A DNA stretch of 64,000 nt from Pseudomonas lurida (GCF_002563895.1 NZ_PDJB01000001.1:6183501-6247500); one strand, 5' to 3'; shown: positions 10,070 through 19,278, numbered from the stretch's first letter. Notes: generated from the letters alone by a model not told the origin. Numbers and translations are program-made.

Positions 10070-11157
10070 ATATGCTCAAGTCACTTGTCCTCTGCGCTGC
10101 CGTTATCAGCGGTGTTGCCCATGCCGAAGAGAACACCCTGCGGGTCTATAACTGGTTCGACTACATCACCCCCAAGGCACTGGAAGACTTCAAGGCGCAG
10201 AACACCCAGGTCAAACTGGTGTACGACATCTTCGACACCAACGAGGCGCTGGAAGCCAAGCTGCTCACCGGTAACTCCGGGTATGACGTCGTGGTGCCGT
10301 CCAATGTGTTCCTGGCCAAGCAGATCGAAGCCGGCGTGTTCCAGCCGCTGGACCGCAGCCAGTTGCCGAACTGGAAGCACCTCGATCCCAAGCTGATGAA
10401 GCTGATCGAAGCGAACGACCCCGGCAACAAATTCGCGGTGCCCTACATGTACGGCACCATCCTCATCGGCTTCAACCCGGACAAGGTCAAGGCCGCGTTG
10501 GGCGCCGATGCTCCGGTAGACAGCTGGGACCTGATCTTCAAGCAAGAGAACATCAGCAAGCTCAAGCAGTGCGGCGTCGCGCTGCTGGATTCGCCGTCCG
10601 AGATCCTGCCGCTGGCCTTGCAACACCTGGGCCTGGACCCCAACAGCAGCAACCCCAAGGACTATGACAAAGCCGAAGCGCTGCTGATGAAGATCCGCCC
10701 CTACGTCACCTACTTTCACTCCTCCAAGTACATGGCTGACATCGCCAACGGTGACATTTGCGTCGCCGTCGGTTACTCCGGCAGCTTCTCCCAGGCCGCC
10801 AACCGCGCCAAAGAGGCCAAGAACGGCGTGACCGTGGACATGCGCCTGCCTAAAGAAGGCGCGCCGATCTGGTTCGATATGCTCGCCATTCCCAAGGGTG
10901 CCAAGAATCCGCAAGACGCCTACACCTTCATCAACTACCTGCTGCAACCCCAGGTGATCGCGCCGATCAGCGACTTTGTCGGCTACCCCAACCCCAACAA
11001 GGACGCCACCGAGCAGGTTGACCCGTCGATCCGCAACAACCCCAACCTGTACCCGACCGAGGCGGCGATGGCCACGCTCTACACCCTGAAGCCGCTGGGC
11101 CGTGACGCCGAACGCGCCCGCACGCGGGCGTGGACCAAGATCAAATCGGGCACCTGA
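10066..11157 (+). CDS. Periplasmic polyamine-binding protein (PotF/SpuD-like)
   Basis: This substrate-binding protein of an ABC importer has 363 residues with a signal peptide ending near AHA (residues 1-20) and then the family start [12 protein letters not shown]. PotF/PotD-type features include [16 protein letters not shown] and the [14 protein letters not shown] segment. The membrane and ATPase subunits are not encoded beside it, so it must use a permease from elsewhere or act as a sensor. It is coupled to the deacetylase gene, suggesting capture of acetylated polyamines followed by deacetylation. Confidence 0.93.
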   Translation: MNMLKSLVLCAAVISGVAHAEENTLRVYNWFDYITPKALEDFKAQNTQVKLVYDIFDTNEALEAKLLTGNSGYDVVVPSNVFLAKQIEAGVFQPLDRSQLPNWKHLDPKLMKLIEANDPGNKFAVPYMYGTILIGFNPDKVKAALGADAPVDSWDLIFKQENISKLKQCGVALLDSPSEILPLALQHLGLDPNSSNPKDYDKAEALLMKIRPYVTYFHSSKYMADIANGDICVAVGYSGSFSQAANRAKEAKNGVTVDMRLPKEGAPIWFDMLAIPKGAKNPQDAYTFINYLLQPQVIAPISDFVGYPNPNKDATEQVDPSIRNNPNLYPTEAAMATLYTLKPLGRDAERARTRAWTKIKSGT

Positions 11158-11166
11158 CACCCTTTG

Positions 11167-11187
11167 GCGGCACCCCATGGGTGCCGC
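11167..11187 (+). terminator. Hairpin after the polyamine operon
   Basis: A nine-bp perfect stem (GCGGCACCC with GGGTGCCGC, three-base loop) lies ten bases after the stop codon. No T-run follows it, so it may stabilise the 3' end rather than terminate transcription by itself. Confidence 0.5.
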
Positions 11188-11279
11188 TAACTAACTACCG
11201 CCGTCACCACTGAACACCTGGCTACTGTGGGGCAATCACGCTGCCAACTCGCGGCGACCCTTGCCTGACGGATTGCCCA

Positions 11280-14200
11280 ATGACCGATTCTTCCTCACCC
11301 GACTCCCGAACGGCGCAGACCACCAATGCCCTGGTCACTCAGCTGACGACGGGGCCCTCAATGCGCGAGGTCGCCGCCAAGACCTTGCGCCCGGCCTTGA
11401 AAGCGCTTTACCCACAGCTTGATATCGACCCGGACCTGGCGATCGTCGTGTCGCCTTCCTGGCGGGTCGTGGAGGGGCAAGTCACCCCTGGCGCGCCTCG
11501 CTATGAACACCTCAGCAGCGTCCTGGCCCTGCAAGCCAACGCCGACACACCCGTGGTCTATATCGATGGCGAGCATTACTTGACCTACCGCAACACCAAC
11601 AGTGGCCCGGATATTCATCTGCCGGTACGAATCGACGACATCGCCCGGATGATCAACGAATTCGCACCGCTGCTGTTCATTGCGCTCCAGGAACAACAAT
11701 TGGATTACTGGAACCACACCGCCGACCCCACAGGGCCACGCTGGAAGACCTTTGCCAACACATTGCGCGGTGCCTGGGGCTTGCAGGGCAACGATTGGGA
11801 CGAACACGAACAGGCCATCGCCAGGCTGGTGTTCCAATACCCCGACTACGCACTGCGACTACCCAATGACAAATACCGTACGCGCACCTATCTGATCGAT
11901 GTCGATGTGAACAGGGATAACCGCATCAAACATCTCGGCTATGCCTCCTACTCGGTGTTGATTGGCACCCACGAGAAACGAGCCATCATCCTCGCCTACT
12001 CGATTGCCACCGGACACAAGCGATTCGACAGCCTTCAAAACCTGGGAGAAACCCTCAACCGTCATGCCGTCACCGTCCAGGGACATCCGTTGCACTGGCG
12101 GTTGTTCGAACCGGAAGGTGATTTTTTTGAGTTCCAGGCCTGTATGTTGATCAGCCAGCAAATCGACGCCCTCACCGAGATTGATTTTTCCGAACGGACC
12201 CCGCCCTCAGCCGACGATCCCGAGCAGCAAGACTTGACGCTGGAGTTCAATCAAATATCGGTAGCGAACCAGTCCAAACTGCAATTGATCCGTGATGTGA
12301 TGCCTGACTGGCTGAAGAGCGCGTCATTCACCGATGGGTCGCTGTACAGCCGTTACTTGCTTGACCTGGCAATGCTCAATGACAGCCAGGCCAACAAGAC
12401 CTACCTGGACGGGATTGCCCCGATCCGCGACTACGCCCTGCAAGCCCTCCAAGAGGCAATGCTCAAAGACCATCCGCGATCGACCAACCTGAACGTGCAA
12501 AACATTCGCGTCACCATCACCAGCCAAGTGGTGCTGGGGCTGTTCACCGCCCCAGGGTTGGTAGATACCCAGACCTTCGCCTTGGTCGACATGGCCCTGG
12601 AAAACCTGATCGCCCTGCCCCTGGGCAACAAGACGGTGTACTACGAAAACGGCGGTGATGTGCCAGAGTGGATGACTGCCGATTACCTCGAAAGCCTGAT
12701 TACCCAAGTGGACGTCGGCAAGCACTATCCGGCTCTGATCAAGCGCACGCTGCTCGATAACCCGACCGAGTCCCTGCGCAGGCAAACGCTCTATGCCAAC
12801 CAGTTGCGTCTGCAATTGCCGCTGCTGGCCTTGCAATACAAAATCCTCAACCAGTTCGGGGTGGATGAGCTGGGTTACCGCTACGTATGCGCCCTGATGA
12901 AAACCGACCCCGACCAGCGACGGGTCGACGGCCAGGCCATCGTGATCCGCCCCCTGGCTTTCATTCCCTCGCGCCGGTTGACGCAAACTGCGGACACTGT
13001 CGCCAACATGTTCGTGATCGGGCCTCAGGACGCCCAGGCAGGTCCGTGCCTGCTGTACCGTCCGCTGTCCAACATGCCGTTACTGCAATTTGCCTCGCAC
13101 ACCAACCTGCTCTACGCCATCAAACAGGACACCTCGCTGCGCCAGGCCGTGTTGGCCTGGCTGCCCGACAGCAGCCGTTTCAGCTATGCGCAGTTCGTGT
13201 TTCCCGGGTCATTATCTTCGCCGTGGGTCTTGTCCAAGCTGTTGATCGAACCGTTGACGGCCGTGGTCATGAGCGGGCCCATCGCCTTGGGTGATGGGGC
13301 TGTCGGCGGCGACTACATGGCCGCGCTGTTCAAGTCCAATGCCAACGCACTGGTAACGCTGGCCGACCAGCAATCGGTGTCCAACGCTGAAGGACGCTGG
13401 GAAAGCTTCAAGCAAGCCGGATGGCTGGTCTTCAATGCCGCATTGCCATTCCTGGGCAAGACGGTGGGCACGGCCGCCTGGATCAGGCAACTCGTGGATG
13501 ATCTGGAGCAAGCCATCGAGGCGAATGAACGCGGCGACGTCGAGGCCAAATGGTCAGCCGTGACCGACATCATTCTCAACCTGGGCATGGCCCTGGCCCT
13601 GCATGTCGCCGACAGGCATAAACCGCCTGTGGCGCGCCCCGCCCGCAAACCGCCCGTCGACGAAGAGAAAACAACCCCACCGACGCCGGCGCGCGCGCCC
13701 ACGATCATCCAGAAACCCGACATCGAAATCGCACAATTGCCCATCGGCCACGAACCCTCGCTGCATACACTGGGCACCCTGACCCGCCCCCCCCCAAGCC
13801 TGAAAAAGACCCTGGACAGCTTCAGCGTGGCCAAGCCCGAGGGCCTGGGGGCGCAACATGCCCAGGCGGGCGCCTATCAACATCTGTACCCCTTGCAAGA
13901 GCACTGGTACGCACCGGTCGCACAGCAGTGGTTTGAAGTGGTGGTCGACGAAAATGACGCCGTGATCATTGTTGACCCAAAGCAACCCACGCGCCTGGGC
14001 CCGGTGTTGATCAACAACCGCCTGGGCCAGTGGTTCATCGACACACGCCTGCGTCTGCGGGGCGGTGGGTTCAGGAGCCGCCTCAAAGGACGCCAGCGCC
14101 TGCGGCCGCCGAAGATCAATGAACTGCGCGAGCAACTGGACGCCTTCGACGATCAGAGAGAACAGAAACTGGCCGAGCTTATGGCTGCCCGCAACGCCAG

Positions 14201-15911
14201 TCTGGCGGCACCCTCCGCATCGGCCGAGGCCAAGCGGGCTGAATACACCAATAAGCTGCAAAAGCGCCGGGAGGAGTATGAGATCCCCATCGCCCAACTC
14301 AAGTCTCTGAACATTCTCGATACCGTCCCCGACTACCCGGAAAGGATGATCCATTACCTCAAGCATCAAGTCCTGCTGACACGAGCCACCATCGACGTGG
14401 TCAGGGACGACTTCCAGCAGCAACTCGACGACATTGGCCCGCACCTGAACGACGAGTCGCCGACGATAGACCTGCATCAACGCGTGGACGCGACGACAGT
14501 GCAAATGGTGCAGCAACTGGAGTATATGCACGCCCGCTTCAAAGACCTGCAAGGGCTTGGCGCCAATGGCCTTGCCTTCGTGGAAGACACTCGCCTGCAC
14601 ATGCCCGGCACCCGCCTCAATGACCTGAAAGCCTTTCGGATTTCACTGGCACGCTATTGTGCCCTGAAGACAGGCAATGCCGCCGCCCGGAGCGGTGCAC
14701 GCCAGGCGCTCAACCGTATCGTCGAGTCAGCCGACCTGGCGGTTCAAAGCCTGGAGGAGGTCCAGCAACTGCAAGAGACAGCGCCTCTGAATGAACGGGT
14801 CGAGGTACTGGACAGCCTGGTGGACCAATTTGCCACGATCAACCAGGACCTTCTCGACCTGCCCGACGAATACCCGAGGGAGGTCTTGATCGAGCACCTC
14901 GAAGACGTGCGCCAACTGATCGATGAATTCGCCCAGCGCGCCACGCGGCAATTGGTGAGCGCCTTGCGCGAGCGGAAATCCCTGGAACCCAAGCCTCAAG
15001 CATCAGGCTCCAGCCAGGCGCCCCGGCGCAAAATCATCAAGACCCGTTACAAAGGTATGGTGGTGGGAGAGCCCCGGCCCCATGAGTCGGGCCTGGTCGA
15101 TGTCACGGAGCCGCTTACCCACAAGGTCATCGCCACCTTCCACGAGAAAACGCCGGGCGTCTGGCTCAGGCGCGAACCGCCACGACAGGAAGCGTCCCGT
15201 AAACCGCCACCGGGTCTCTCCGCCAGCATGAAGAGCGGTCGGGAACTGCTCGCTGACGTGGATGGTTTTATCGAACGCACCAAGGTCCAGGCGCGCAAAA
15301 AGCAACGCTTGCCGGTGGAGATAGAAGAGAAAGTCCAGCGCCAGGCGAAAAAACTCGAGGAGGCAAGTGCGACCATCGAACACGCTGCCAATGCCACCAA
15401 CCAAACCGATAACACCACTTCCGAAGCGCTACGCCAGCAGCTCGGCGTGGCCGTTAAAAAACTCTACGACGAAGGCCGGCGGATCAAGCTCGACATGCTT
15501 AAGACACGACCTCCCACTGCGGCCCATGTGCAACTGCTGCACCAGGCCAAGGAGGTCACCATAGCGATCAGCGGCAGCCGCCGCAGGCTCAAGGGCCCGC
15601 GTAAGGACTACCTGCAGGAATACGAAATACGTGACAAAAAGACTAAACGGGTTTTGTGGTACGCCCACTTTCACTACCAGGCCCCGAAGAGCGGCGATGA
15701 GCTTTACAGCGCAGCGCACTTGAAAACGCCCGAACAACGCCGCCTGGGAGGCGCATTCGTGGAGCGCGGCGTCACCTCGGAACAGGCCGGTATCGCGGTG
15801 TACCGCAGTGAAATCGGCCCACACCTGGCGCAGTTACTGTTCTTGGGTAAACCCACGGAGCCGGAGGCGTCTACGTCCACGCCTGGCGCAAGCGCATCAG
15901 TGCCGAGCTGA
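11280..15911 (+). CDS. Very large dermonecrotic-toxin-like protein (DUF6543 type)
   Basis: The 1543-residue protein has no signal peptide. I recognise it as one of the very large proteins annotated in fluorescent pseudomonads as dermonecrotic toxin/DUF6543 domain proteins. This is recognition, not a search. Residues 1-650 form a mixed alpha/beta region. Residues 655-780 hold three hydrophobic stretches (GWLVFNAALPFLG and LNLGMALALHVAD are two). A proline-rich hinge spans about 783-840, and charged coiled-coil stretches lie near 945-1010 and 1350-1400. A compact C-terminal domain (about 1440-1530) includes LWYAHFHYQ and RRLGGAF. No secretion genes or immunity gene adjoin it. A nine-C tract lies at codon 836. 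Its 3' end overlaps the convergent MocR gene by 41 bases. Confidence 0.75.
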   Translation: MTDSSSPDSRTAQTTNALVTQLTTGPSMREVAAKTLRPALKALYPQLDIDPDLAIVVSPSWRVVEGQVTPGAPRYEHLSSVLALQANADTPVVYIDGEHYLTYRNTNSGPDIHLPVRIDDIARMINEFAPLLFIALQEQQLDYWNHTADPTGPRWKTFANTLRGAWGLQGNDWDEHEQAIARLVFQYPDYALRLPNDKYRTRTYLIDVDVNRDNRIKHLGYASYSVLIGTHEKRAIILAYSIATGHKRFDSLQNLGETLNRHAVTVQGHPLHWRLFEPEGDFFEFQACMLISQQIDALTEIDFSERTPPSADDPEQQDLTLEFNQISVANQSKLQLIRDVMPDWLKSASFTDGSLYSRYLLDLAMLNDSQANKTYLDGIAPIRDYALQALQEAMLKDHPRSTNLNVQNIRVTITSQVVLGLFTAPGLVDTQTFALVDMALENLIALPLGNKTVYYENGGDVPEWMTADYLESLITQVDVGKHYPALIKRTLLDNPTESLRRQTLYANQLRLQLPLLALQYKILNQFGVDELGYRYVCALMKTDPDQRRVDGQAIVIRPLAFIPSRRLTQTADTVANMFVIGPQDAQAGPCLLYRPLSNMPLLQFASHTNLLYAIKQDTSLRQAVLAWLPDSSRFSYAQFVFPGSLSSPWVLSKLLIEPLTAVVMSGPIALGDGAVGGDYMAALFKSNANALVTLADQQSVSNAEGRWESFKQAGWLVFNAALPFLGKTVGTAAWIRQLVDDLEQAIEANERGDVEAKWSAVTDIILNLGMALALHVADRHKPPVARPARKPPVDEEKTTPPTPARAPTIIQKPDIEIAQLPIGHEPSLHTLGTLTRPPPSLKKTLDSFSVAKPEGLGAQHAQAGAYQHLYPLQEHWYAPVAQQWFEVVVDENDAVIIVDPKQPTRLGPVLINNRLGQWFIDTRLRLRGGGFRSRLKGRQRLRPPKINELREQLDAFDDQREQKLAELMAARNASLAAPSASAEAKRAEYTNKLQKRREEYEIPIAQLKSLNILDTVPDYPERMIHYLKHQVLLTRATIDVVRDDFQQQLDDIGPHLNDESPTIDLHQRVDATTVQMVQQLEYMHARFKDLQGLGANGLAFVEDTRLHMPGTRLNDLKAFRISLARYCALKTGNAAARSGARQALNRIVESADLAVQSLEEVQQLQETAPLNERVEVLDSLVDQFATINQDLLDLPDEYPREVLIEHLEDVRQLIDEFAQRATRQLVSALRERKSLEPKPQASGSSQAPRRKIIKTRYKGMVVGEPRPHESGLVDVTEPLTHKVIATFHEKTPGVWLRREPPRQEASRKPPPGLSASMKSGRELLADVDGFIERTKVQARKKQRLPVEIEEKVQRQAKKLEEASATIEHAANATNQTDNTTSEALRQQLGVAVKKLYDEGRRIKLDMLKTRPPTAAHVQLLHQAKEVTIAISGSRRRLKGPRKDYLQEYEIRDKKTKRVLWYAHFHYQAPKSGDELYSAAHLKTPEQRRLGGAFVERGVTSEQAGIAVYRSEIGPHLAQLLFLGKPTEPEASTSTPGASASVPS
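13787..13795 (+). repeat. Nine-C homopolymer inside the large protein gene
   Basis: Nine consecutive C residues encode the end of an Arg codon and a proline run (TRPPPS). Gain or loss of one base would shift the frame at residue 836 and remove the C-terminal 700 residues. Confidence 0.9.
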
Positions 15912-17406
15912 TCTGCAGTTCGGGCACGGCAGCGAACCCCAGCACCAGACCGGCGCGCTGATCCACCGGCGTACAGGCGTCTGGCAGCCAGTAGTCGCTC
16001 AGGCCGTTGATTTCGACACCGACAACAGCGGCCTGGGCGATCAACGCCTGCTCACGCGCAACGTTCTGCACTGGCACCGTCAAGTGCAGGCCTGCCGCCA
16101 CACTGGGCAATTGGCCAACCCCGTCAATGCCTTCAGGCCATTCGGCCAGCAACGCATCGAGTCGACCCAACGCTGCCCGACGCATACGCCGCACATGGCG
16201 CTGAAAGTGCCCTGCCGCCATGAACTCCGCCATCACTGCCTGGGTACTGACCTCCGAATGACGCACATCCACCGCGCGCCGCCGGGCGAAAGCATCCACC
16301 AGCGTGGGCGGCAGCACCAGGTAGCCCAAGCGCAGCGCCGGGAACGCGACTTTGCCGAAGGTGCCCACATAAAGAACCCGTCCGCTGCGATCCAGGGCCG
16401 CCAGCGGGGCCAGCGGAGCACCGCTGTAACGGTACTCGCCGTCGTAGTCGTCCTCGATGATCCAGCCGCCGCTGCGCTCGGCCCAGGCCAGCAGCTCCAG
16501 GCGACGGGCCAGGCTCATGACCACACCCAGCGGGTACTGATGGGAGGGCGTGACATAGGCCAGACGGCAGCCGTGGAGGCTGTTCAACGCGTGACAGTCA
16601 AGGCCTTCGCCGTCCACTGCCACGCCATGCAAGCGTCCACCGGCGAGGGCGAACGCATGCCGGGCAGCGCGGTACCCGGGATTTTCAACCGCCACACCGT
16701 CGCCGGGTACCACCAGCAACTGTGCACAAAGGCTGATCGCCTGCTGCGCGCCACTGGTGATCACAATTTGCTCAGCCGTGCCCTGCAAACCGCGGGAACT
16801 GCGCAAATACGCGGCGATCAATCCGCGTAATCGCTCATCCCCTGCGGGGTTGCCGTAACACAGTTGCCCAAGGTCCGGCTTACGCCAGAAAGCCGCACTC
16901 AGCTTGGCCCAGACGTCGAAAGGGAATAGATCGAGTGCCGGAACCCCTACCCGAAACGCTCGCGGCGGCCCCGTGGGCGGCAGGGGCAAATGGTTGTGCT
17001 CAAGCCGTTCCAACGCCGGGCTGTGGATAACTTTACCGAGCGAAAAATCGCGTTGTTGCGCGTCAATTGTGGATAAGGCTGGGGATAAGCCTGTTGAAAA
17101 CCCTGTGGACAGTTTTGTGGATAATTTTTTTGCGCTGGGCAATTGTGCCACGTAGGTCCCATCGCCCACCCTGCCCTCAATAAACCCCTCCGCATACAGC
17201 TGATCGTAGGCGCGCACTACGCTGTTACGGGAAATCGACAACGCTGCCGCCAAGTCACGCGTGGCTGGCAATCGCGTGCCGCTGACCAGGCGGCCGTCCA
17301 GCACCCGCTGGCGCAAGGCGTCATACAGCTGGCGCGTCAGCCCTTGGCGGCGATCCAGCTCGATCCCGGCAGGGTTGAACGACAACGGCGGCGCAAGGGG
17401 TGACAT
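15871..17406 (-). CDS. MocR-family regulator (GntR HTH fused to aminotransferase)
   Basis: The 511-residue protein is a PLP-dependent regulator of the PdxR/GabR type. A GntR winged HTH occupies residues 15-85 (ATRDLAAALSISRNSVVRAY). A linker runs to about residue 150, followed by a class I aminotransferase fold with the PLP lysine expected at K352 (VGTFGKVAFPALRLGYL) and the IIEDDYDGEY strand. The linker contains five near-repeats of L-S-T-x (residues 95-113), encoded by DnaA-box-like DNA. It is divergent from the PaiB-GNAT genes, its likely targets, with direct repeats in between. Its 3' end overlaps the convergent neighbour. Confidence 0.93.
   Translation of the reverse strand: MSPLAPPLSFNPAGIELDRRQGLTRQLYDALRQRVLDGRLVSGTRLPATRDLAAALSISRNSVVRAYDQLYAEGFIEGRVGDGTYVAQLPSAKKLSTKLSTGFSTGLSPALSTIDAQQRDFSLGKVIHSPALERLEHNHLPLPPTGPPRAFRVGVPALDLFPFDVWAKLSAAFWRKPDLGQLCYGNPAGDERLRGLIAAYLRSSRGLQGTAEQIVITSGAQQAISLCAQLLVVPGDGVAVENPGYRAARHAFALAGGRLHGVAVDGEGLDCHALNSLHGCRLAYVTPSHQYPLGVVMSLARRLELLAWAERSGGWIIEDDYDGEYRYSGAPLAPLAALDRSGRVLYVGTFGKVAFPALRLGYLVLPPTLVDAFARRRAVDVRHSEVSTQAVMAEFMAAGHFQRHVRRMRRAALGRLDALLAEWPEGIDGVGQLPSVAAGLHLTVPVQNVAREQALIAQAAVVGVEINGLSDYWLPDACTPVDQRAGLVLGFAAVPELQISSALMRLRQAWT
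17022..17124. repeat. Cluster of DnaA-box-like nonamers inside the MocR gene
   Basis: Three perfect copies of the DnaA box TTATCCACA (minus strand) lie at 17116-17124, 17068-17076 and 17022-17030. Degenerate copies lie at 17104-17112, 17092-17100 and 17080-17088. Five of the six have exact 12-base spacing and each encodes an L/F-S-T or L-S-P unit of the MocR linker. Confidence 0.8.
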
Positions 17407-17420
17407 GGCAGAAGCTCCGG

Positions 17421-17444
17421 AATTGGACCTATGAAATTGGCCCT
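17421..17444. promoter_or_regulatory. Direct repeats in the MocR-paiB gap (candidate MocR operator)
   Basis: AATTGGACCT at 17421-17430 is repeated as AATTGGCCCT at 17435-17444, a 14-base step. MocR regulators typically bind direct repeats between themselves and the divergent target gene, so this is a fitting operator. The assignment is an inference from position and repeat form. Confidence 0.5.
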
Positions 17445-17508
17445 AGATGGCTCTTACAACGAACCATTAGCCTGCCTAGGATGCAAGCATTCGCCAAGGA
17501 AAACTTCC

Positions 17509-18147
17509 ATGTACACACCACGCGCCTTCGCCCTCGACGATTTGCCCGAACTCCAGCAACTGATCCAGCACACCCGCCTGGCCCAGGTGGTGACCTTTGG
17601 TGAGCAAGGCCTGCAAGCCAGCCACTTGCCGCTGCTGCTCAACCCCGATGAAGGCCCGAACGGCACGCTCTACGGCCACCTGGCGAAGGCCAATCCGCAG
17701 TGGCGCGACCTGCACAATGGCAGCGAGGCATTAGTGATCTTTGCCGGTGCGGAAGCCTACATCAGCCCGGCGTTCTACCCGGCGAAGGCCGAACACGGCA
17801 AAGTCGTCCCTACCTGGAATTACATCGCCGTGCATGCCTACGGCAAGGCCGATGTCTTCAGCGATGCCGAGCGTTTACTTGCGGTGGTCAGTGCCCTGAC
17901 CGATCGCCACGAAGGCAGTCGCGCCCAACCCTGGACAGTCAGTGATGCCCCAGCCGACTACATTGACGGCATGCTCAAGGCCATCGTCGGCTTTGCCCTG
18001 CCGATCGACCGCCTGATCGGCAAACGCAAACTCAGCCAAAACCGCAGCCCGGCGGATATCGCCGGCGTGCGCGAAGGCCTGGCCGCCAGCGTCGATGTGC
18101 GCGACCAGACCCTCGCCCGCTTTATTCCTCAAGGAGCCTCAGAATGA
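17509..18147 (+). CDS. PaiB-family FMN-binding protein
   Basis: This 212-residue protein starts MYTPRAFALDDLPELQQLI and carries the PaiB/FMN-binding split-barrel fold, including SPAFYPAKAEHGKVVPTWNY, a family hallmark. In Bacillus PaiB is described as a negative regulator of sporulation and degradative enzymes. In Pseudomonas its role is not established. The start at 17509 has AAGGA at a good distance. A longer frame beginning at 17431 has no ribosome site. It overlaps the following acetyltransferase gene by four bases. PaiA, the partner of PaiB in Bacillus, is also a GNAT protein. Confidence 0.9.
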   Translation: MYTPRAFALDDLPELQQLIQHTRLAQVVTFGEQGLQASHLPLLLNPDEGPNGTLYGHLAKANPQWRDLHNGSEALVIFAGAEAYISPAFYPAKAEHGKVVPTWNYIAVHAYGKADVFSDAERLLAVVSALTDRHEGSRAQPWTVSDAPADYIDGMLKAIVGFALPIDRLIGKRKLSQNRSPADIAGVREGLAASVDVRDQTLARFIPQGASE

Positions 18148-18590
18148 GCCAGATCGACATCCGCCCGGTTACCGCCGCCGACCACGCCGCCTGGCTGGCG
18201 CTGTGGCAAGCGTATTTGACGTTCTACAACACCGAGTTGCCGGACGCCGTTAGCCAGAGCACCTGGCAACGCCTGATCGATGGCAACGAGCCTACTCACT
18301 CGGCCCTGGCCTGGCAGGACGGCAAGGCAGTGGGCATGGTCAACTTCATCTACCACCGCTCCAACTGGAGCATCGAGAACGCCTGCTACCTGCAGGATCT
18401 GCTGGTGGTCCCGGCCCAACGCGGCACCGGCGTCGGCCGCAAGCTGATCGAATTCGTCTACACCACTGCCAAGGCTGACGGCTGCTGCAAGGTCCACTGG
18501 CTGACCCATGAGACCAATGCCACCGCGATCCAACTCTACGAACGCATCGCCGAACGCCCTGGCTTCATTCAATTTCGCAAAGGTCTTTAA
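18144..18590 (+). CDS. GNAT acetyltransferase
   Basis: A 148-residue single-domain GNAT protein. The acetyl-CoA binding segment is LQDLLVVPAQRGTGVGRKLI (motif A, R/Q-x-x-G-x-G), followed by the LYERIAERPGFIQFRK end typical of small diamine or amino acid acetyltransferases. It is translationally coupled to the PaiB gene (ATGA overlap). Substrate unknown. A small amine or amino acid is plausible given the MocR regulator upstream. Confidence 0.88.
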   Translation: MSQIDIRPVTAADHAAWLALWQAYLTFYNTELPDAVSQSTWQRLIDGNEPTHSALAWQDGKAVGMVNFIYHRSNWSIENACYLQDLLVVPAQRGTGVGRKLIEFVYTTAKADGCCKVHWLTHETNATAIQLYERIAERPGFIQFRKGL

Positions 18591-18600
18591 GGAGCGCAGC

Positions 18601-19272
18601 ATGACTACCTCTCTCGCCGATTGGAAAGGCGTCCCGGCACCCACGGTCCAACTGCTCGAAGGGCGTTTTATCCGCCTGGAAAAACTCGACCCGGCCCGCC
18701 ATGGCGACGACCTGTTCAACGCACTGCAAGGCCCCGGTGCCGACCCCAAGCTGTGGGACTACCTGCCTTACGGCCCTTTCCCCGAGCGCAGTGCCTTCAA
18801 TGACTGGCTGAACAACCATGCTGCCCACAGCGACCCGTATTTTTTCAGCGTGATCGACCGTGCGACCGGCCAGGTACAAGGCATCCTCAGCCTGATGTCC
18901 ATCGTGCCCGAGCAGGGGCGCATTGAAATCGGCCACGTCACCTTCGGCGCACCGATGCAGCGCTCGCCGAAAAGTACCGAGGCCGTGTATTTGCTGGCCA
19001 AGTACGCGTTCGAGCAAGGCAACCGCCGCCTGGAATGGAAGTGCAACAACGCCAATGGCCGCTCCAAGTACGCAGCAGAGCGGTTGGGCTTCAGTTTTGA
19101 AGGGGTGTTCCGCCAACACACCGTGGTCAAGGGCAAGAACCGCGACACCGCGTGGTACTCGATCATCGACTCGGAATGGCCGAAGGTGGGCGCCGGGTTT
19201 GAGGCGTGGCTGTCGGAAGGAAATCAACGGGGTGACGGGCAGGTGAAGTCACTGGCACAGTGCCGGGGCTGA
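18601..19272 (+). CDS. GNAT acetyltransferase, RimJ/RimL type
   Basis: This 223-residue protein resembles RimJ/RimL-like N-acetyltransferases. It begins with the LLEGRFIRLEKLDP strand, has IEIGHVTFGAPMQRS in the acetyl-CoA region, and has NANGRSKYAAERLGFSFEG before the C-terminus. The start at 18601 follows AAGGAGC by five bases. The same frame runs further upstream inside the previous gene but has no ribosome site there. It lies ten bases after the first GNAT gene, so the three genes form one operon. Target unknown. Confidence 0.88.
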   Translation: MTTSLADWKGVPAPTVQLLEGRFIRLEKLDPARHGDDLFNALQGPGADPKLWDYLPYGPFPERSAFNDWLNNHAAHSDPYFFSVIDRATGQVQGILSLMSIVPEQGRIEIGHVTFGAPMQRSPKSTEAVYLLAKYAFEQGNRRLEWKCNNANGRSKYAAERLGFSFEGVFRQHTVVKGKNRDTAWYSIIDSEWPKVGAGFEAWLSEGNQRGDGQVKSLAQCRG

Positions 19273-19278
19273 GTCTTA

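Noticed and set aside
17431..17508. A longer PaiB protein starting at 17431
   Set aside because: The extra 26 residues have no ribosome site and are unlike the family N-terminus. The region holds the operator repeats.
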